DNA of 64,000 bases from CBDFHV01 sp965247705 (GTDB taxonomy: Bacteria; Pseudomonadota; Alphaproteobacteria; Rhodospirillales; CAMCUA01), in assembly GCA_965247705.1 (NCBI GenBank), contig CBDFHV010000082.1:166832-230831 (forward strand). The letters run 5' to 3'. How positions within the stretch are numbered: position 1 is the stretch's first letter; each line of letters starts with the position of its first letter. Made by a program: the position numbers and the translations under genes. Positions 24,349 through 32,719 of the stretch are shown piece by piece. A model generated the notes under the pieces. The model saw nothing but the letters and a program-made list of their open reading frames with translations, was not told the DNA's origin and made no database searches.

Positions 24349-26415
24349 CTACGTGAACGTCAGGATGAGGTGACCATCGGCGTCATTGTAGGCAGTCTGT
24401 CCGGGCAGAACCACGGTCGTCGAGTCCATCTGCTCGAATATCGCCGGCCCTTCCACCTGGGCGCCGCCGGGCAACCGGTCGCGGTCATAGACCGGGCAGT
24501 CGGCGAAACCCTCGAGCTCCGGAAAATACACCTGGCGCCGTAGCCGTAAGGCGGCCTCCAGATCTGCTCCCGTCCCGCCGGCTCCTGCCCCGCCGGCGAC
24601 CGGCGGCGCCGTCACCTTGGCCAGGGCGGTGACTCGGAAGGTCACCAGTTGCACCGGCGCCTCCGGTGCGTAGCCGTAAACCCGCTCGTGCTCCGCCCGA
24701 AAATCCGCGACAAGCGCCGCAAGGTCGGACTCGTCGAAGTCCCCGTCCTGCACCGCCACCGTAAGTTCGTGGCTTTGGCCGACATAACGCATGTCGATAG
24801 CCCGGCGGTACGCCCGCAGGTCGGGCTCCACGCCCTCGCGCTCGAACCACCGCAGGGCTTCCCCCGCCACTTCCGCCAAGGCGCTGTTGATGCCGGCGCT
24901 GCCGGCATTTTCCAGGCTGGCGATGCGGGTCAGGCTGAAGTCCGAGCGCACGTCGGCGACCAGGAGCCCGAGGGCGCACAGAAGTCCCGGGCCGGGGGGC
25001 ACCATGACCCGCGCCATGCCCAGCTCGCGGGCCAGCGCCGAAGCCAGCAGCGGCCCGGCGCCGCCGAAAGCCACCAGGGTGAAGCGCCGTGGGTCGAACC
25101 CTTGCTCCACCGAGATGACACGGATCGCCTGGACCAGGTTTTCATTGAGGATGGTGAGCACGCCCTGGGCCGCCTCCTCGACGCCCAATCCCATTGGGTT
25201 CGCCACCTTCTCTTCGATCGCCCGGCGCGCGAGATCGCCGCGAATTGGCATCCGCCCGCCCAGCAGGGCATCCGGGGGAAGACGCCCGAGGACGACGTTG
25301 GCGTCGGTTACCGTCGGTTCGGTGCCGCCCTGGTCGTAGCAGGCCGGGCCCGGGCTGGCGCCGGCGCTTTGCGGGCCCACATGGACGAAGCCGCCGCTGT
25401 CCACCCAGGCAATGCTGCCGCCGCCGGCGCCGACGGAGTGCACGTCGACCATGGGAAAGCGGATGGGATGTCCCTGAATTTCCCGCTCCTTGGCGATCAG
25501 CGGCTGGCCGCCTTCGATCAGGCAGACATCGGTGCTGGTGCCGCCCACGTCGAAGGTGATGATGTCGGAAAGCCCGGCCTTGGCCGCCAGAAAGCCGGCC
25601 CCGGTCACCCCCGCCGCCGGTCCAGAGGCCAAGCTGCGGACGGCCTTTGCGCCGGCTTCCCGGGGCGAGGCAACGCCGCCGTTGGATTGCAGGATCTTAG
25701 GCGCCACGATACCCATGGCCTGAGCACGATCTTCCAGCCGGTCGAGATAGCGGCTCATGACCGGACCCAGGGTCGCGTTCAGCACCGTGGTGGTGATCCG
25801 TTCGTACTCTCGGAATTCCGCCAGAATCTCGTGGGACGCGCAGGTGAAGGCCTCGGGAAAGCGCTCGCGCACCGCGGATGCCACCGCCGCCTCGTGGGCC
25901 GGGTTGTGGTAGCTGTGCAGGAAGCAGACCGCCACCGCCTCCACGCCTTCCTCACGGAAATCGGCCAGGATGCCGTCGAGGGCGTCCATGTCGAGGGGCA
26001 CGTTGGGCGGCCCGAGGAGGTAAGTTCGTTCCCGCATTTCGCGACGCAGGTGGCGCGGCACCAGGGGCGTCGGCTTGGGCATGCGGATGTCGTAGTTGTG
26101 GGGTTGGCGCTGGCGGCGGATCTCCAGGATGTCGCGGAACCCCTCGGTGGTGATCAGACCGGTGCAGGCGGTCTTGCCGGTGATCAGGGCATTGGTGGCG
26201 ACCGTGGTGCCATGGCCGAAGTAACGGACGTCCGCCGCCCCGGCCTTCGCCGTTGCCAGCAGTTCCGCGATCCCCTCGCCCATGGCGCGGGACGGATCGT
26301 CGGGCGTCGACGGGGTCTTGAAATAGAGGGTCACCCCGTCGGACAGGCGGACCAGGGCGAAGTCGGTAAAAGTGCCACCCACGTCGACCCCAAGGACGTA
26401 GCGCTCAGCCGTCAT
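24349..26415 (-). CDS. hydantoinase/oxoprolinase A family protein (HyuA type)
   Basis: A 688-residue HyuA-type subunit with an actin-like ATPase core. ATP site GVDVGGTFTDFALVRLSDG at residue 9; FGHGTTVATNALI; NGGVASPREAG; IITFDVGGTSTDVCLI, the second phosphate loop; and HSVGAGGGSIAWVDSGG. HyuA activates the cyclic amide with ATP while HyuB completes the reaction. The HyuB gene at 26405 overlaps its start by eleven bases. The second HyuB of this operon is downstream, beyond the aminotransferase. Confidence 0.9.
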   Translation of the reverse strand: MTAERYVLGVDVGGTFTDFALVRLSDGVTLYFKTPSTPDDPSRAMGEGIAELLATAKAGAADVRYFGHGTTVATNALITGKTACTGLITTEGFRDILEIRRQRQPHNYDIRMPKPTPLVPRHLRREMRERTYLLGPPNVPLDMDALDGILADFREEGVEAVAVCFLHSYHNPAHEAAVASAVRERFPEAFTCASHEILAEFREYERITTTVLNATLGPVMSRYLDRLEDRAQAMGIVAPKILQSNGGVASPREAGAKAVRSLASGPAAGVTGAGFLAAKAGLSDIITFDVGGTSTDVCLIEGGQPLIAKEREIQGHPIRFPMVDVHSVGAGGGSIAWVDSGGFVHVGPQSAGASPGPACYDQGGTEPTVTDANVVLGRLPPDALLGGRMPIRGDLARRAIEEKVANPMGLGVEEAAQGVLTILNENLVQAIRVISVEQGFDPRRFTLVAFGGAGPLLASALARELGMARVMVPPGPGLLCALGLLVADVRSDFSLTRIASLENAGSAGINSALAEVAGEALRWFEREGVEPDLRAYRRAIDMRYVGQSHELTVAVQDGDFDESDLAALVADFRAEHERVYGYAPEAPVQLVTFRVTALAKVTAPPVAGGAGAGGTGADLEAALRLRRQVYFPELEGFADCPVYDRDRLPGGAQVEGPAIFEQMDSTTVVLPGQTAYNDADGHLILTFT

Positions 26416-28150
26416 GGGTCGAGCTCCTGCGGGTCTCTCGCAGCGCGGTGGTCTTCATGGTGTCGACCTTTCGATTGGCGACGACGACCGCGTAGGCGCG
26501 CTCGGCATCGGCCGCGCTGACCTTGCCCGAAATCACGTCGGCCAGCACCCGATCCGGCTCCCGCTCCAGGGGATCGCCGTAGCCAGCCCCCGACGGGGTT
26601 TCGACCCTGATGGTGGTGCCAACGTCAACCGGGAGCTCGGAGAACGAGCCCGGCAGCCGCTCTTCGCTGTTCCCGTTCGGATGTAGGACGAATTTTCCGG
26701 TTTTTCCCAGACCGCCGCCGAACAGTCCCGGGGCGCCATACGTCTGGCGAAGGCCGCGCCCGGCGAGACGCCCTTTCTCCGCCCAGATGCTGATATCGCG
26801 GCGCGTGGAAAGGCCGCCCCGAAATCGCCCCGGCCCGCCGGAATCGGCAATCAGCTCGTAGCAGCTGACGGCCAGCGGGAACTCCTGCTCCACCGACTCC
26901 ACGGGCAGGTTCGCCGCCCCTGAAACGTGCACCCGAACGGCGTCCTTGCCGTCCTGGGCGGCGAGCGCCCCGGCGGCGCCGGCGTAGGTCTCGTAGTCGA
27001 CGAAGTATTCGCCTCGCCGCGGATCGACACCGCTGAAGATCAGGCCGTGGAGGGGGCCGCACCCCGCCATCACCCGTTCCGGCGCCGCCTTGGCCAGCGC
27101 CCCTAGCAGCACATCGCCGAGCACGTTGCCCGTCGCGCCGCGGTCGCCGACGGCGGCCGGCGGCCGGCAGTTCACCACCGTGCCCTCGGGCGCGGTGACC
27201 TCAATGGCGCGGAAGTATCCGGCATTGGGGGGCAAGGAGGGGTCGGTGACCGCCTTGACCGCGTAGTAGACGCCCGACAGGGTCGCCGCCAGGGGCATGT
27301 TCCGCGCCCCGGCGATCTGCGGGTCGCAGCCCGTGAAGTCGAAGTGAATGCGATCCTCCCGAATGGTGATCGCCACCTTAAGGCGGACGATGCGGTCCTC
27401 GACACCGTCGTTGTCGAGGATGTCTTCGTTCTCGTAGGTGCCGTCCGGCAGCTTGGCGATTTCGGCCCGGGTGCGCGCTTCCGCGTAGCCGAGCAGGGCC
27501 TCGATCCCGCCATGTACGGTTTCGGCGCCGAAGCGGGAGAAAGTCTCCTCGACCCGGCGCACGCCTGTGGCGTTGGTGGCGATCTGCGCCCGCACGTCGC
27601 CCTCGCGTTCCCGTGGCGTGCGCGAGTTGAGGAGCACGATTTCAAGCACGTCACGGCACAGCTCGCCCCCATCGAGCAGCTTGACGGGCGGAATGCGCAG
27701 CCCCTCCTGAAAAATGCTGGTGCAGTCGGCGCTTTCGCTGCCGGCCACCTTGCCGCCGATGTCGGAATGGTGGGCGATGTTGGCGACGAAGGCGACCACG
27801 CGGCCGTCGACGAAGACCGGACTGGTCAGGGTCAAGTCCGGCAAGTGCGAGCCGCCGCCCACGTAAGGGTCGTTGGTCAGGAAGCCGTCGCCCGGACGGA
27901 AGCTGTCGAGGGCATGGCGCCGGGTCAGGTTCTCCACCATCCCCAGCAGTGAGCTCAGGTGCAGCGGCGCGATGGCGGTAAGGGCTACCAGATTGCCGGC
28001 GGCGTCGAAGATGGCAACCGAGCAATCGCGGCGCTCCTTGATATTGGGCGAATAAGCGGTCTTGACCAGGGTCGCCATCATCTCGTCGGTGGCCGCCGCG
28101 AAGCGGTGGCCGATGACTTCGGTAGTGATCTGATCGGGGGATGATGCCAT
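26405..28150 (-). CDS. hydantoinase B/oxoprolinase family protein (HyuB type)
   Basis: A 581-residue HyuB-type subunit, first gene of the minus-strand HyuB-HyuA-aminotransferase-HyuB operon. Motifs: VKTAYSPNIKERRDCSVAIF, GDGFLTNDPYVGGGSHLPDL, AHHSDIGGKVAGSESADCTS, and SGAGYGDPLEREPDRVLADV. ATG 28150 has AGGAA five bases upstream. It is very similar along its whole length to the HyuB at 21572, as from a duplication within the operon. Its promoter must lie in the 198-bp divergent gap 28151-28348. Confidence 0.9.
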   Translation of the reverse strand: MASSPDQITTEVIGHRFAAATDEMMATLVKTAYSPNIKERRDCSVAIFDAAGNLVALTAIAPLHLSSLLGMVENLTRRHALDSFRPGDGFLTNDPYVGGGSHLPDLTLTSPVFVDGRVVAFVANIAHHSDIGGKVAGSESADCTSIFQEGLRIPPVKLLDGGELCRDVLEIVLLNSRTPREREGDVRAQIATNATGVRRVEETFSRFGAETVHGGIEALLGYAEARTRAEIAKLPDGTYENEDILDNDGVEDRIVRLKVAITIREDRIHFDFTGCDPQIAGARNMPLAATLSGVYYAVKAVTDPSLPPNAGYFRAIEVTAPEGTVVNCRPPAAVGDRGATGNVLGDVLLGALAKAAPERVMAGCGPLHGLIFSGVDPRRGEYFVDYETYAGAAGALAAQDGKDAVRVHVSGAANLPVESVEQEFPLAVSCYELIADSGGPGRFRGGLSTRRDISIWAEKGRLAGRGLRQTYGAPGLFGGGLGKTGKFVLHPNGNSEERLPGSFSELPVDVGTTIRVETPSGAGYGDPLEREPDRVLADVISGKVSAADAERAYAVVVANRKVDTMKTTALRETRRSSTHDG

Positions 28151-28348
28151 GGAATTTCCTTGATCGTCGCTGAGATACTACACGATTGCCGAAGTATGTC
28201 CGGCCCGAAACGAACGGCCATATTGCTCTTGATCTTATCACCGGGCGATCTGTTCAGGGCCTTGCCGATGTGACATATTCAATCCAAAGGGAAGCCGAGT
28301 CGTCGTCACGGAATCGCCTACAAGCTTGCCGCCGGGGAGGGACCAAAA
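28151..28348. promoter_or_regulatory. divergent intergenic region (HyuB operon / PrpD operon)
   Basis: This 198-bp gap separates the minus-strand HyuB-HyuA operon from the plus-strand PrpD-deacetylase-amidase operon, so it should contain two promoters. It is more AT-rich than the genes. No consensus -35/-10 pair or operator could be assigned with confidence. GGGGAGGG at 28333-28340 is the ribosome-binding site for the PrpD gene. Confidence 0.5.
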
Positions 28349-29734
28349 ATGGATGTGACACCACGTCTCGCGGCGTTCGCCGCCGATCTATCCTACGACA
28401 CGCTGCCACCCGACGTGATCCAGCGAAGCCGCATGTTCTTGCTCGACGGCGCCGCGGTGATGGTGGGGGCGGCCGCCTACGCGCGGCAGAACAACGACCG
28501 CATGCTGGGCAATTACCTGAAGGCCGCGGCGCCGTCGGACGGTCCGTCGTCGGTCATCGGATACGGCCTTAAGACATCGCCCATGATGGCGGCTTTCGCC
28601 AACGGGGCGATGATGGAGGTCTTGGATTTTTCGGATTCGAACCTCGGCAACTTGACCCACAACGGCACCCCCGTGCTGCCCGCGGCCCTGGCGGTGGCGG
28701 AGCATGTGTCGGCGCCGTGGAGCGCGCTTTCGACCGCCATCGTCGCCGGCTACGAAATCCATACCCGGCTGCTGACCACCGTCCAGCCGGGCCACTGGTA
28801 CCGCGGTTTTCAAAGCGCCGGTACCTTCGGCACCTCGGGCGCGGCCACCGCGGCGGGCCGGCTTCTGGGCCTCGATGCCCGTGGCCTCGAGTCGGCGCTG
28901 GGGCTTTCCGGCTTCATCATGCCGGTGTCCAACGGCGACAATGAATTCAAGGGCCACAGCGGCAAGCCCGTCCACGGCGGCCAGGGGGCCACCTGTGGGG
29001 TGTCCTCGGCCTTCCTCGCCCAGTCGGGCTATCACGCGGGACCGCTGGAGGGCGAACCGCCGCGCTATCACGCCGCCCTGCATATCCTCAGCGACGGCCC
29101 CAAGTTGGAGAACGCCGTGGAGGGCTTCGGCGAGAAGTGGCACAGCCGCGACGTCGACTTTAAGCCCTACCCCCTCGGCCACCTGATCGTCGGTCCGGTG
29201 GAGGCGGTCCTCGACCTGCTGGCCGAGGCGCCGATCGATGCGGACCAGGTGGCCGGCGTCGACATCACCACGTACAAGGCCGCCGTCCACGGTTGCGGCA
29301 AGAAATATTCGACCCCCGAAAGCAACTACGTGGACTGCCATTTTTCCATCCCGTTCTGCGTCGCCGCGACGTTGATCGAGAAGGAGATGACACCCAAGCA
29401 ACTGCGCAATGACTTCATCTCTGGTGCCAAGGTGCACGAGCTGGCGTCCCGGGTGGTGGTCGAGGAAGACCCGGAAATGAGCGCCCGGTTCCCGGCCGAA
29501 TGGCCGCTGGAGCTGATCCTTCGCATGCGCGACGGCACCACCCGGACGCGCCGCATCGACAAGGTCAAGTGGTCCAATCAGCGGCCGCCCACTTGGGAGG
29601 AACTGGCGGAGAAGTTCCATGCCGAGGTGGACCCGGCGATCGGCGCCGCCAAGGCAAACCAGGCGGTGGACATCATCGCCGGCATCAAAGCCGACGACTC
29701 CATCGCGCCGCTGATGGACCTGTTGCGGGGCTAG
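28349..29734 (+). CDS. MmgE/PrpD family protein
   Basis: A 461-residue MmgE/PrpD protein, a family with 2-methylcitrate dehydratase, cis-aconitate decarboxylase and iminodisuccinate epimerase. Landmarks: LAAFAADLSYDTLPPDVIQR, NGAMMEVLDFSDSNLGN, AIVAGYEIHTRL, GTFGTSGAATAAGRLLGLDA and KPYPLGHLIVGPVEA. Full length, with GGGGAGGG upstream. It opens a plus-strand operon of deacetylase-like and amidase genes. It is only distantly similar to the PrpD pair at 35119 and 36557. Confidence 0.85.
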   Translation: MDVTPRLAAFAADLSYDTLPPDVIQRSRMFLLDGAAVMVGAAAYARQNNDRMLGNYLKAAAPSDGPSSVIGYGLKTSPMMAAFANGAMMEVLDFSDSNLGNLTHNGTPVLPAALAVAEHVSAPWSALSTAIVAGYEIHTRLLTTVQPGHWYRGFQSAGTFGTSGAATAAGRLLGLDARGLESALGLSGFIMPVSNGDNEFKGHSGKPVHGGQGATCGVSSAFLAQSGYHAGPLEGEPPRYHAALHILSDGPKLENAVEGFGEKWHSRDVDFKPYPLGHLIVGPVEAVLDLLAEAPIDADQVAGVDITTYKAAVHGCGKKYSTPESNYVDCHFSIPFCVAATLIEKEMTPKQLRNDFISGAKVHELASRVVVEEDPEMSARFPAEWPLELILRMRDGTTRTRRIDKVKWSNQRPPTWEELAEKFHAEVDPAIGAAKANQAVDIIAGIKADDSIAPLMDLLRG

Positions 29735-29776
29735 CCCGGCGCCCGACTCCCCATATCGAAGCCCTGGTCCGACGCC

Positions 29777-30667
29777 ATGGAAAACAATCCCCGCATCCCG
29801 TTCCAGCTTTCCTCGGAACGGCCCCGCCTCGATCCTCCCGACGGCAAGCCCCTGATCGTCCACATCGTGGTTAATCTGGAGATCTGGCCGTTCGGCGAGC
29901 CGATGCCGCGCTCGATCTTCCAGACCGCCCACGGCAAGCCCGAAGCCCTCGACATCCCCAACTTCAGTTGGGTGGAGTACGGCCTGCGCTGCGGCATGCC
30001 GCGCATCCTCCGGCTGCTCGGCGATCGCGGGCTGCCGGCCAGCAACTTCATGAACGCGGCCTTTCCCGACTTTTATCCAAGCTGCGCCGAGGCCGCCCTG
30101 AAGGCGGGCTGGGAGGTCAGCGGACACCAGATCGTCCAGCGGGCGCTGAGCTACGAGAAAGATCAGGAGGCGACCATCGCCGAGGTGGTGGAACGGCTCA
30201 CCCGCTTCGCCGGCTATCCGCCCCGCGGTTGGCTGGGGCCCGGCTCCAGCGAGACCATGGAGACTCCGGACCTGCTCAGGAAACACGGTTTCGAATACAT
30301 CTACGAATGGCAGTTCGACGACCTTCCCTGCTGGATGCGCACCGCCCACGGGCCAATGATCGCACTGCCCTACGCGCTGGAACTCAACGACGTGATCGCG
30401 TTTTCCATGCACAAGCAGACCGCGGACGAATGGTTCCAGCGGTTCACCTATGCCATCGAGACGTTCGAGGCGGAGCTGTCCGAGGGCCCGAGGGTGCTCA
30501 CCATCGCCCTTCATCCCCACGTGGCGGCGGTGCCCATGCGGTTTCCCATCCTGACTCGCGCCGTCGATATGCTGCTGGCCCGCGATGACACCATCTTCAT
30601 GACCGGCGGCCAGATCGCCGACTGGTTCAAGGACCAGGATCCCGAGGGCCGCAAAGCGGTGTCATAG
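29777..30667 (+). CDS. polysaccharide-deacetylase (NodB/PuuE-like) family protein 1
   Basis: A 296-residue protein of the carbohydrate-esterase-4 fold, closer to the cofactor-independent allantoinase PuuE than to chitin deacetylases. Landmarks: LIVHIVVNLEIWPFG, GMPRILRLLGDRGLPASNF, GWEVSGHQIVQRALSYE (the family SHG becomes SGH), RGWLGPGSSETMETPDLL, and ALHPHVAAVP. It has no signal peptide, so it acts in the cytoplasm, unlike cell-wall deacetylases. First of three tandem paralogues; hydrolysis of a cyclic or acyl amide is the likely chemistry (inference). Confidence 0.75.
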   Translation: MENNPRIPFQLSSERPRLDPPDGKPLIVHIVVNLEIWPFGEPMPRSIFQTAHGKPEALDIPNFSWVEYGLRCGMPRILRLLGDRGLPASNFMNAAFPDFYPSCAEAALKAGWEVSGHQIVQRALSYEKDQEATIAEVVERLTRFAGYPPRGWLGPGSSETMETPDLLRKHGFEYIYEWQFDDLPCWMRTAHGPMIALPYALELNDVIAFSMHKQTADEWFQRFTYAIETFEAELSEGPRVLTIALHPHVAAVPMRFPILTRAVDMLLARDDTIFMTGGQIADWFKDQDPEGRKAVS

Positions 30668-30680
30668 GACGGAGGCGACC

Positions 30681-31589
30681 ATGGCCTTGCCCCCCGACCG
30701 GGTCGACTACAGCCCGATCATAGATCGCCCCCCCATCACCTGGCCGGGCGGCGCCCGGGTGGCGTTCTGGGTCTCTCCCAACGTCGAGCACTACCAGTAT
30801 CTGCCCACCTTCGACGGCAAGCGGGACCCTTACCCCCGCTCCCCCTATCCCGACGTGCAGCAGTATTCCTATTACGACTACGGCAACCGGGTCGGTTTCT
30901 GGCGCATGCTGGAGGCGCTGGATGCGCACGCCATCCGCTGTACGGTTTCCCTAAACCTTGCCGTGCTCGATCATTTCTCCGAAGTCAAACAGGCCATGGT
31001 TGACCGGGACTGGGCCTTCATGAGTCACGGCAACTATAACACCGATTTCATCACCACCCTCGACGAAGACCAGGAGCGGAGTTTCATCCAGGGCAACATC
31101 GACAGCTTGAAGCGCCACACGGGCCAACAATTGAAGGGGTTCTTCGGCCCGTCCTTTTCGGGCACCGAACGGACGCCGGACCTGCTGGCGGAGGCCGGAA
31201 TCCTCTATCACTGCGACTGGGTCCACGACGACCAGCCGGTACCGCTGAAGGTGCGGACGGGGCGGCTCATCTCGGTTCCCTATTCCATCGAGATCAATGA
31301 CGGGATCGTGCTTCGCACCTACTGCGACGGCGAGTACTTCGCCCGCATCTGCAAGGCCCAGTTCGACACGCTCTACCGGGAAGGGGCCGACAGCGGCCGG
31401 GTCATGTGCATCGCGCTGCACCCTTTTCTGATCGGCCAGCCGCACCGGGTGGATCACCTGGACGACGTCCTTCGCTATATCCTGTCCCACGACGGCGTCT
31501 GGCAGACCACCGCCGACGACATCGCCGAGTACTACCTGGAACATTGTTACGCCGCCGCCGTGGCCCACACCGCCCGGCTGAACGCCTGA
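30681..31589 (+). CDS. polysaccharide-deacetylase (NodB/PuuE-like) family protein 2
   Basis: A 302-residue cytoplasmic paralogue of its neighbours. RPPITWPGGARVAFWVSPNV forms the first strand, then YGNRVGFWRMLEALDAHAIR, AFMSHGNYNTDF (the SHG metal/substrate loop), LKGFFGPSFSGTERTPDLL and ALHPFLIGQPHRVDHLDDVL, the PuuE-type ending. GGAGG precedes the ATG. It is separated by 13 bases from the gene before and 15 from the gene after. Confidence 0.78.
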   Translation: MALPPDRVDYSPIIDRPPITWPGGARVAFWVSPNVEHYQYLPTFDGKRDPYPRSPYPDVQQYSYYDYGNRVGFWRMLEALDAHAIRCTVSLNLAVLDHFSEVKQAMVDRDWAFMSHGNYNTDFITTLDEDQERSFIQGNIDSLKRHTGQQLKGFFGPSFSGTERTPDLLAEAGILYHCDWVHDDQPVPLKVRTGRLISVPYSIEINDGIVLRTYCDGEYFARICKAQFDTLYREGADSGRVMCIALHPFLIGQPHRVDHLDDVLRYILSHDGVWQTTADDIAEYYLEHCYAAAVAHTARLNA

Positions 31590-31604
31590 ACGGAGCCGGT
31601 GCCC

Positions 31605-32507
31605 ATGTCCCAAGCGCCCCAATACGGCATGGACCACGATCACTACGACTGGTCGCCGGTGGTGAATCGCCGGAAGTTGCGCTGGCCCGGGGGCGCCCGA
31701 GTGGCGATGGCGGCGATGGTCGTCCTCGATCACCTGGATTTTTTGCCCCCCGACGGCAGCGTTCAGCCGCCGGGGCTCTACCATCGGCCGCTACCGGAAT
31801 ACTGGGCTTTCACCCATCGCCAGTATGGCCTGCGGGTCGGCGTGTTTCGAGTCCTCGAGGCACTGACCCGGCACGGCATCACGCCGACCGTCGCCATGGA
31901 CGCGATGACCGCCGAAAATTGTCCTTACCTCGTGCGCCATTGCCTCGCCCAGGGATACGAGATCATCGGCCACGGGATGGCGGTAAGCCGCATGATTACC
32001 AGCCGCATGACGGAGGCGGAGGAACGGCGCTACATCCAGGAATCCCTCGATCCCCTGGTCCGCGCGACCGGCACGCCGCCGCGGGGCTGGTTGGGGCCCG
32101 AATTTGGGGAATCGGCGCGCACGCCGCGGCTTCTGGCCGAAGCCGGTATCCGCTACGTCTGCGACTGGGCCAACGACGAGCAGCCCTATCCCATCAAGAC
32201 GCCGGCGGGCGACCTCACGGCCCTTCCCCAGATCCTCGATCTCGACGACGTGTTCGCCCTCCGGGACCGGCGCTTTCCCGTCGACGGCTATGCCCGCACG
32301 GTCAAGCAGGCCTTCGACCGCATCTATCGGGACGGGGCGAAAAGCGGGCGTCTCCTGGTGCTGCCCATCCATCCGTACCTGATGGGCCAGCCGTTCCGCA
32401 TCGGCTTCCTCGACGACATTCTGCGCCATGTCCGACGCCGCAAGGGGGTGTGGTCGGCGTCCGGGAGCGAGATCATCGATCACTACCGCCAGGAGGCGAC
32501 AGCATGA
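31605..32507 (+). CDS. polysaccharide-deacetylase (NodB/PuuE-like) family protein 3
   Basis: A 300-residue paralogue. ATG 31605 is preferred over GTG 31599. Segments: LRWPGGARVAMAAMVVLDHL, YGLRVGVFRVLEALTRHGIT, YEIIGHGMAVSRMI (GHG instead of SHG), RGWLGPEFGESARTPRLL and PIHPYLMGQPFRIGFLDDIL. Its stop overlaps the ATG of the small ORF at 32504. Together the three copies may form a hetero-oligomer or act on successive intermediates (inference). Confidence 0.78.
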   Translation: MSQAPQYGMDHDHYDWSPVVNRRKLRWPGGARVAMAAMVVLDHLDFLPPDGSVQPPGLYHRPLPEYWAFTHRQYGLRVGVFRVLEALTRHGITPTVAMDAMTAENCPYLVRHCLAQGYEIIGHGMAVSRMITSRMTEAEERRYIQESLDPLVRATGTPPRGWLGPEFGESARTPRLLAEAGIRYVCDWANDEQPYPIKTPAGDLTALPQILDLDDVFALRDRRFPVDGYARTVKQAFDRIYRDGAKSGRLLVLPIHPYLMGQPFRIGFLDDILRHVRRRKGVWSASGSEIIDHYRQEATA

Positions 32508-32719
32508 CCATTCCGCCCAAATTCATTCGCCAGCAGGGGGAACTGCTGCAGGGCTATGTCCACGGCGCGAAGCGGGCCAAGGAACTCAGCCTTGAGGTGG
32601 AGCGGCTGAACCGGATCGTCGCCGAACTGGGGGCGGGGATCGCCTTCGAGGACGAGCCGAGCCGCTATCTCGCCGTCGTCGCCAAGAGCAAGAAGGCCCC
32701 CGGGGGAGCCAAGAAATGA
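32504..32719 (+). CDS. small 71-residue protein upstream of the amidase
   Basis: A 71-residue protein starting at ATG 32504 (ATGA overlap with the deacetylase stop) and ending in ATGA with the amidase start, so all three are translationally coupled. It is helical and basic, with a central KRAKELSLEVERLNRIVAEL helix and a Lys-rich tail. I do not recognise a family. Its size and place match AtzG, the small GatC-like partner encoded just before the amidase AtzE in cyanuric-acid catabolism (known case), so a small amidase subunit is a testable guess. Confidence 0.6.
   Translation: MTIPPKFIRQQGELLQGYVHGAKRAKELSLEVERLNRIVAELGAGIAFEDEPSRYLAVVAKSKKAPGGAKK

Noticed and set aside
28151..28348. Specific -35/-10 boxes in the divergent gap
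   Set aside because: Several partial matches but none with proper spacing; listed only as an expected promoter region.
28388..30520. 710-codon open frame on the minus strand
   Set aside because: It is antisense to the clear PrpD and deacetylase genes, has low-complexity Gly/Arg/Ala-rich composition and no family-like motif; a GC-rich shadow.
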